Of a stretch of DNA of 64,000 bases, positions 58,301 through 64,000 are shown in pieces (position 1 is the stretch's first letter; every line of letters starts with the position of its first letter). A program made the position numbers and the translations under genes. Under the pieces are notes generated by a model that saw nothing but the letters and a program-made list of their open reading frames with translations, made no database searches and was not told where the DNA came from. This DNA is from Sophora flavescens (Eukaryota; Streptophyta; Magnoliopsida; Fabales; Fabaceae), in the NCBI GenBank assembly GCA_030762895.1, contig CM061068.1, positions 80,935,228-80,999,227 on the forward strand, read 5' to 3'.

Positions 58301-58544
58301 TTACCAACCTCCGATACCTTTTTCTCAAAGGTTGGCTAAGGCCAAGTTAGATAAGCAATTTGGAAAATTTCTAGAGGTCCTTAAGAAATTGTACATTAAT
58401 GTACCCTTCACTGAGGCATTACAAAAAATGCCGACATATGCTAAATTTCTTAAGGATATCTTGTCAAATAAGAGAAAGCTAGAGGACTATGAAATAGTGG
58501 CTTTAACTGAGGAGTGCAGTGGCCAGTGCTTTAATTCAAAATAA
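55311..58544 (+). pseudogene. Athila gag, interrupted and nonsense-mutated
   Basis: The capsid domain (retrotrans_gag) is clear at about 55540-56030: HQFGGLPSEDPTDHVETFLE, LRLFPSSLTVKAKAWL, TWDQLEQAFLEKFFP, and ECLSEAWDRYKGLLESCPHHG. It breaks off near 56041 at a solo LTR and resumes at 57426 in the same frame. A zinc knuckle CEFCGMHGHDIMEC (CX2CX4HX4C) lies at about 57631-57672. Stops occur at about 57999 and 58221. A 7-bp duplication-like insertion near 58515-58527 shifts the reading into the protease frame. Confidence 0.85.
56046..57425 (+). mobile_element. Copia-like solo LTR inside Athila gag
   Basis: Starts TGTTGGGAATTTGCGTATAA with GCAGCGGAAAAATTCC soon after, typical of a widespread class of plant copia LTRs, and ends near GAAATACA. 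No gag or pol. A clear target duplication was not seen (CCACC before, TTGGC after), so the ends are approximate by a few bases. Confidence 0.6.
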
Positions 58545-58900
58545 ATTGCCTCCTAAATTGAAAGATCCAGGTAGTTTCTCTATTCCTTGCTTAATTGGTA
58601 ACACTAGTTTTGATAAAGCTCTTTGTGATTTGGGGGCTAGTGTTAGTCTTATGCCCCTCTCTGTTTGCAAGAAGTTGGAGATGGGTGAACTAAAACCCAC
58701 AACAATCTCCCTTCAATCGGCGGATCGGTCCGTCAAATTTCCTGTAGGCATCTTGGAGGATGTTCCTATTAGAGTGGGTAAATTTTTTATTCCTACGAAT
58801 TTTGTGGTACTTGAAATGGAAGAGGATTCCCAAATCCCCATTATTCTTGGTAGGCCTTTCTTGGCTACCGTAGGAGCCATTCTTGTTGCAGGGTTGACTT
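58519..58900 (+). pseudogene. Athila aspartic protease region
   Basis: LPPKLKDPGSFSIPCLIG leads to CDLGASVSLMP at about 58624-58656, where DLG stands in for the DTG/DSG triad as is common in this lineage. The flap-like region and IPIILGRPFLATVGA (about 58838-58880) follow. A frame change near 58885-58900 separates it from the reverse transcriptase. Confidence 0.8.
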
Positions 58901-58901
58901 A

Positions 58902-60650
58902 ATGCACCAAGTGGTGAAAGAAGAATCCCATCAAGCTTGTGTTGATGACCCATTAGAGATGTGTTTGATTGGTGGAGACTTAAATGCTCATGGAGGAGAA
59001 GTAAGGAATTATGCCCGCTTTCTGGATGCTAGTCCAGAAATTTCACCGAACAAAACAAAGAAAGAGAAGCTTGAGTTGACACCAAAGAGTAAGGATATGA
59101 AAGATGAAGAAGCCCCTAAGGTAGAACTAAAACCTCTTCCCTCCACATTGAGGTATGAATTTCTTGGACCTAACTCTTCCTATCTGGTAATTGTGAATGC
59201 TAGCTTGAATGAGTTGGAAACTGAGAAATTGCTTAGGGAGCTAAGAATGCATAGAAAAGTGATAGGATATACAATTGATGATATTAAAGGCATAAATCCT
59301 TCTTTTTGCATGCATCGCATTTTAATGGAATATGAGCATAAACCATCCATCGAGCATCAACATAGGTTGAACCCTAATATGAAAGAAGTGGTTAAGAAAG
59401 AAATGCTTAAGTTGTTAGATACGGGGGTTATTTATCCAATCTCCGATAGTGAATGGGTTAGTCCGGTGCACGTGGTTCCTAAGAAAGGGGGGATGACTGT
59501 TATTCAAAATGAAAATAATGAACTAATCCCTACTAGGACAGTAACTGGTTAGAGAATGTGCATCGATTATAGGAAGCTAAATAAGGCAACAAGGAAAGAT
59601 CACTTCCCTCTTCCATTTATTGATCAAATGCTTGAAAGGTTAGCTAGGCATTCATACTTTTGTTACTTGGATGGATATTTCGGTTTTCATCAAATTCCTA
59701 TACATCCTAGTGATCAAGAAAAGACCACGTTTACTTGTCCCTATGACACTTTTGCCTATAGAAGAATGCCTTTTGGTCTATGTAATGCACCAGCTACTTT
59801 TCAAAGATGCATGACTGCAATTTTTTCTGAATTTATTGAAAACATCATGGAGGTTTTTATGGATGATTTTTCTGTATATGGAACTACCTTTAATGATTGT
59901 TTAACAAATTTGTCTAAGATTTTGCAGTGATGTGAAGAAACCAATTTGGTATTGAATTGGGAGAAATGCCATTTTATGGTAAAAGAAGGTATAGTGCTTG
60001 GGCACTTGATTTCTGATAGAGGTATTGAGGTGGATAGGGCCAAAATAGAGGTTATTGAAAATTTTCCCCCACCGGTAAATGTGAAAGGAGTTAGAAGTTT
60101 TTTGGGACACGTCGGGTTTTACCGGCATTTCATCAAAGATTTTTCAAAAATTTCTAAACCCTTATCTAACCTATTAATGAAAGATGTTCCATTTGATTTT
60201 AATGACGAATGTTTGAGTGTATTTTATAGGTTGAAGGAAGCTTTGACCACCGCTCCCATTTTGCAAACACCAGATTGGAACGAGCCATTTGAAGTAATGT
60301 GTGATGTTAGTGACTACGCCGTGGGAGCGGTGTTGGGACAAAGGATAGACAAGAAGGTTCATGCAATATACTATGCAAGCAAAACTCTAGATAAAGCTCA
60401 AGCCAATTATGCCACAACTAAGAAAGAGTTGCTTGCGGTTGTCTTTGCATTTGAGAAATTCAGATCATCCCTTGTGGGGTTTAAAGTCACAGTGTACACG
60501 GACCACTCCGCACTAAAGCACCTCATGACTAAGAAGGAAGCAAAGCCAAGACTCATCCGATGGATTCTCCTTCTGCAAGAATTTGACCCTAGAGATTCGG
60601 GAGCGGAAAAGGACGGAGAACTTGGTTGCGGACCACTTATCCAGACTTGA
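58902..60650 (+). pseudogene. Athila reverse transcriptase and RNase H, broken
   Basis: Linker then RT: WVSPVHVVPKKGG (about 59456), CIDYRKLNKAT (about 59560), FHQIPIHP (about 59686), MPFGLCNAPATFQRCM (about 59767) and the catalytic motif FMDD (about 59857-59868, the YVDD box). LNWEKCHFMV and GHLISDRGIEVD follow, then RNase H with EVMCDVSDYAVGAVLGQ (about 60292), YASKTLDKAQ, TKKELLAVVFA and VYTDHSALKHL. Stops at 59550 and 59928 lie in the same frame. A one-base shift near 60590 moves the reading to another frame. Confidence 0.9.
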
Positions 60651-62000
60651 ACCATTGGAACATGAGAAGGACAACTTGCCGATAGATGATTCTTTCCCCG
60701 ATGAGCAATTGTTCGCCATCTTGGGAGATAATGCTCCATAGTATGTGGACTTTGTGAATTATTTTGTATGTGGGATTCTACCACCGGAGTTTAATTATCA
60801 ACAAAAGAAGAAGTTCTTCTCCGATCTCAAGAACTACGTGTGGGATGAGCCTTACATTTTCCGCAAGTGTGCGAATAGCATTTACAGAAGGTGTATTTCC
60901 GAAGTCGAGGTTCCAAGTATTTTGAGTTGTTGTCATTCCTCATCTTACGGAGGACATGCTAGTGCCTCGAAGACAACAGCAAAGGTGCTTCAAGCTGGTT
61001 TCTATTGGCCTCATATTTTCAGAGATGCCCGAATGTTCGTGCTTGCTTGTGATCCATGTTAGATAACGGGGAACATCTCTAAGAAGCATGAAATGCCACT
61101 CAACACTATGCTAGAAGTAGAGATATTTGATGTTTGGGGAGTTGACTACATGGGACCCTTTCCTTCCCCTTGCAATAATAAGTTCATTCTTGTAGCCGTT
61201 GATTACGTCTCTAAATGGGTGGAAGCCATTCCTTCCCCAACAAGTGATGCAAAGACCGTAATCAAACTATTCAAGAAGGTGATTTTTCCAAGGTTTGGAA
61301 TTCCAAGGGCAGTCATTAGTGATGGAGGATCGCACTTCATTGAAAAATAATTTGAAAAACTCATACTTAAATATGGAGTCACTCATAGGGTTGCTACACC
61401 TTACCACCCTCAGACAAGTGGGCAAGTCTAGGTTTCCAATCGAGAGATAAAGAGCATTCTGGAGAAGACTATTTCAGGTTCGAGAAAGGATTGGTCCTTA
61501 AAGCTTGATGATGCTCTTTGGGCTTACCGTACGGCTTACAAGACTCCTATCAGGATGACACCCTTTAGACTTATTTACGGTAAGCCATGTCACTTACCAG
61601 TCGAGCTTGAGCATAAGGCTTTGTGGGCTATTCAGATGCTAAACTTTGATATAAAAGCCGCTGGGGAAAAGAGAATCCTTCAACTTCAGTAACTTGATGA
61701 GCTAAGATTGGATGCTTATGAGTCCGCACAATCCTACAAGGAGAGAACAAAGAAGTGGTATGATAAGCATATCCTTCGTAGTGAATTCCATGAAGGAGAA
61801 CTGGTGCTACTCTACAACTCGAGGCTGCGATTATTCCCGGGAAAGCTCAAGTCTAGATTGTCCGGACCATTTAAAGTAATGAAAGTATTTCCGTATGGTG
61901 CCGTCGAGGTTTGGAGCCAGGAACGTGGAACATTCTAGGTCAATGGACAGAGACCGAAACACTACCTTGGAGAACATCCACTTGAATAGGAGGTTGCGAT
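60651..62000 (+). pseudogene. Athila integrase, broken
   Basis: The zinc-binding N-terminal part (HSSSYGGHASASKT, CDPC; about 60935-61062) comes first. The core follows with VDYMGPFP (first Asp, about 61141), AVDYVSKWVEA, and SDGGSHF (second Asp, about 61318). The segment ATPYHPQTSGQV is at about 61396 and the catalytic Glu position near 61430 reads TAG. The C-terminal part has WAYRTAYKTPIRMTPF, YGKPCHLPVELEHKALWA and FPGKLKSRLSGPF. Stops at about 60739, 61060, 61348, 61429, 61690 and 61936 disable it. Confidence 0.9.
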
Positions 62001-62944
62001 TTCCCTCCTCGATCCAACATCAACGGATTGAAAGGACTATGGTCAAGCTTAGGACCGTAAATAAGCGCTTCTTGGGAGGCAACCCAAGCTTTCTTTCCCT
62101 TCTTAGTTTGTTTTTGAATTTTGTTTTTTTTTAAATAATTGAGAAGAATTAGAGAAGAAAGATCATCAATTAATGGATTTATCAAGTGTTTTCAGGTCAG
62201 GAAGTCATGAAGAGTCAAGGGCCGCATTGCCAAGAGGGACAGATCACGCCTAGGCCGTGATGGTGGTCACGGCCTTGATGAACCAACAGCTAAAAGTCAG
62301 AACCCATCATGGCCTAGCTGTGATTGCCATCACGGGCCAGGCCGTGATAGTGGTCACGGTCGTGATAGGTAGCTGAAGCAGGACAGATTCCATCACGGGC
62401 CAGCCGTGATACGCATCACGCCTGTGAAACAGGATTTACCTGACACAACGCGTCACGGTCTGCCCGTGATGTGGGTCACGACCGTGACGTGCGTTAGTTC
62501 AGTCTTTTAAAACACATCAAGGCCTCCCCTCTGCTACAAACCCCTAACATCTCTTCATCTTCTCTACCTCCTCTCCACCTCCATAGCCACCAAGCTCCCA
62601 CCCTTCATTCCAAATCCTCATTTCCCTCATCTCACACTCATCAACGCACCCCCTTAACCCAAACCCACCATCTTCCTCTTCATCCACTCATATCCTTCAT
62701 CTCCCTCTTTCAACCTCCACCATAACCATTCACCCAAAAAGCTTGAAAAATCACCTCCCCATGACACCCATGCCCAACCAACTCTACTACCTTGTTCCCT
62801 AGACCTAACCCAACAAGACCCACAAGCCAAATCCTTCAAATTTGGGCAAACTCAAAAATTCCCAAATTTGAAACCCTAGCCCCTAAAAATCCGAATTTCA
62901 GAAACAGTGAAGAAGGGGATTGTGGATTTTGGTGCTCTGAGATC
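62001..62944. other. Athila pol/env spacer
   Basis: Non-coding stretch between pol and the post-pol frame. It includes the palindromic CACGG/CCGTG block (62246-62500) and a pyrimidine-rich segment (62520-62720). Confidence 0.5.
62246..62500. repeat. Palindromic CACGGCC/GGCCGTG repeat block
   Basis: Five or six imperfect units of the form RTCACGRCC...GGYCGTGAT...GTGGTCACGG. The same motif family occurs in both Athila LTR copies (44278-44565 and 53984-54198). Confidence 0.75.
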
Positions 62945-63310
62945 ATGGCAAGCAAACGTCAAAGGGCAACCGAAGCCTCACGCCCTCGCACCAGAGGAAG
63001 CAGGAACCCAGGTAACTACTCTGACTCTGACTCCTCTAACTCTGAGACTGATGAACATGGGTATGAGATTGTTTTCAAGGATAATGCTCAACAAGATAGA
63101 TTCAATGCTTTGAAAAATAGGAAGATAGTCCAAACGAAATATCTTGATGATGCATGTATAGACACCCTAGGCCTGACTGTTGACATCAATTGGATGTTAG
63201 AAAACATAGGGTGGAGCGAGTTTGCTCGCACTAGATACCCTGCATTTGCTGACCTTACTCTGGAGTTCTTAAGCTCTCTGAATGCAGAAATTCTCCAAGG
63301 GCCGCATTGA
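62945..63310 (+). pseudogene. Athila post-pol (envelope-like) reading frame, truncated
   Basis: From the ATG at 62945: a basic start (ASKRQRATEASRPRTRG), a Ser/Asp stretch (YSDSDSSNSETDE), then FKDNAQQDRFNALKNRKI, LGLTVDINWMLENIGWSEFA and FLSSLNAEI. These match the start of the plant 'putative transposon protein' family found after pol in Athila elements. About 121 codons remain. It is cut at 63308 by a new LTR whose first three bases, TGA, act as the stop. Its role in these elements is not established. Confidence 0.65.
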
Positions 63311-64000
63311 GACACCCCGTTGTGCCCCTTTGTGTCTTTTAGTTTAAAACCTCATTATTTAATTACTTAATCGCACGCTTAACGTGAAAATTACGTAAAA
63401 ATTGAAACTTAATTTCTTAAGCAAATAGATTCATATAGAATAGAATATGCAAACATAAATATATTACACATACTTAAAGCATCAGAGTTATCCAAGCACT
63501 GTTTCAGGGCATCCCATCAATAGGATCCCGAACTGGTGCATAGTTATACAAAACATAAGCGGAAAGATAAAGCTTCACAACACAGACGCACTGGCCATAA
63601 CTAACTAGACCCTAATCACCATGGGTCACAGCTCATCCTCCGGCATCCGGTTCGTAGGGAGTTCCATCCAACTCCTCCTGGTTACGTTCATCCACAGGGT
63701 CTTCACGTACGGTTCCACAAGGAGATAAAATACAACATACAGAAAGATACAGGGGATAAGAAACAGTTCTATCATCAAAAGCGGAAAAGAGTCATAGTAA
63801 ACTATACAGTAATTATCACAGACACGACATCAGTCAAGTCATCCATCTTCCATAAAATTCTTATATCCATCCTACCCTCACTCCTGCAACTAAAACTTGA
63901 TACTGAAAATGGCTATGGTTTCCCTATCATAGTTATGGTTATCGGTCAGTCGCCCAAGCGACACGTCCCATTCCTGGTGCACATCCTTAGTCATGGTGAG
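63308..64000 (+). mobile_element. LTR of another retrotransposon, left part only
   Basis: Begins TGAGACACCCCGTTGTGCCC right after the interrupted Athila frame (possible target site CGCAT, 63303-63307). TGWGACACCCC starts are common for plant gypsy LTRs. The remainder to the window end is non-coding. Family assignment (perhaps a chromovirus) is a guess. Confidence 0.55.

Larger units (their letters stand above)
53757..63307 (+). mobile_element. Athila-type Ty3/gypsy retrotransposon, interrupted
   Basis: 5' LTR, Asp-tRNA primer-binding site, gag, protease, reverse transcriptase, RNase H, integrase, and a post-pol frame. The RT-before-integrase order marks gypsy. The Asp-tRNA site, LTR size of about 1.4 kb, CDLGAS-type protease and late extra frame fit the Athila lineage. 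It is interrupted by a solo LTR in gag (56046-57425) and by another LTR element from 63308. Its own 3' LTR is beyond the window. Multiple stops and frameshifts show it is not active. Confidence 0.85.

Noticed and set aside
53757..63307. An active Athila element
   Set aside because: At least ten in-frame stops, several frameshifts and two insertions rule out an intact element.

Overview
The window looks like nuclear DNA of a flowering plant, most likely a legume. It is AT-rich. Its genes carry canonical GT-AG introns, and plant transposon families are nested densely into one another. The legume assignment is an inference from familiar repeat families (Sirevirus, Athila, a GGGTGTTTGG-type Tourist element, a tRNA-derived SINE) and was not tested by any search. 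Three host genes are well supported.

Host genes. A plastid-type 6,7-dimethyl-8-ribityllumazine synthase (riboflavin pathway) lies on + as eight exons over 1433-7207, coding for 234 aa. An intronless VQ-motif protein of 226 aa lies on - at 9720-10400. A P1B copper-transporting ATPase of the RAN1/HMA7 type lies on - as nine exons over 29086-35186, coding for 1010 aa. All exon joins keep frame and give complete proteins. The three genes show no operon-like or pathway relationship.

Repeats, left to right. The lumazine synthase introns hold an LTR fragment, a LINE fragment, two Tourist-type MITEs and a Mutator-like element with a 9-bp target duplication. From 14.0 to 16.8 kb there is a tRNA-derived SINE with an 18-bp perfect target duplication, then three Mutator-like terminal-inverted-repeat elements inside one another. 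From 17.3 to 28.4 kb lies an L1-type LINE with a poly(A) tail and probable target duplication, broken by an hAT element and by a 4.7-kb non-coding LTR. Upstream of RAN1, at 36.15-38.1 kb, one hAT element sits inside another hAT element, which sits inside a SINE. At 38.9-39.7 kb there is an internally deleted LINE derivative with its own target duplication.

From 40.8 kb to the end the window is a stack of LTR retrotransposons. A Sirevirus-type Ty1/copia element starts at 40771. A related solo LTR interrupts it at the gag/protease boundary, and an Athila solo LTR interrupts that one. The Sirevirus 3' LTR is broken at 53757 by an Athila-type Ty3/gypsy element. That element is in turn broken by a copia-like solo LTR in gag and by another LTR element from 63308 to the window end. 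All the retrotransposon reading frames carry stop codons or frameshifts, so none seen here is intact.

I found no CRISPR array, rRNA, tRNA gene or clearly novel multi-gene system. The most interesting signals are the nesting structures, the LINE derivative, and a palindromic repeat shared by the Athila LTR and its pol/env spacer.
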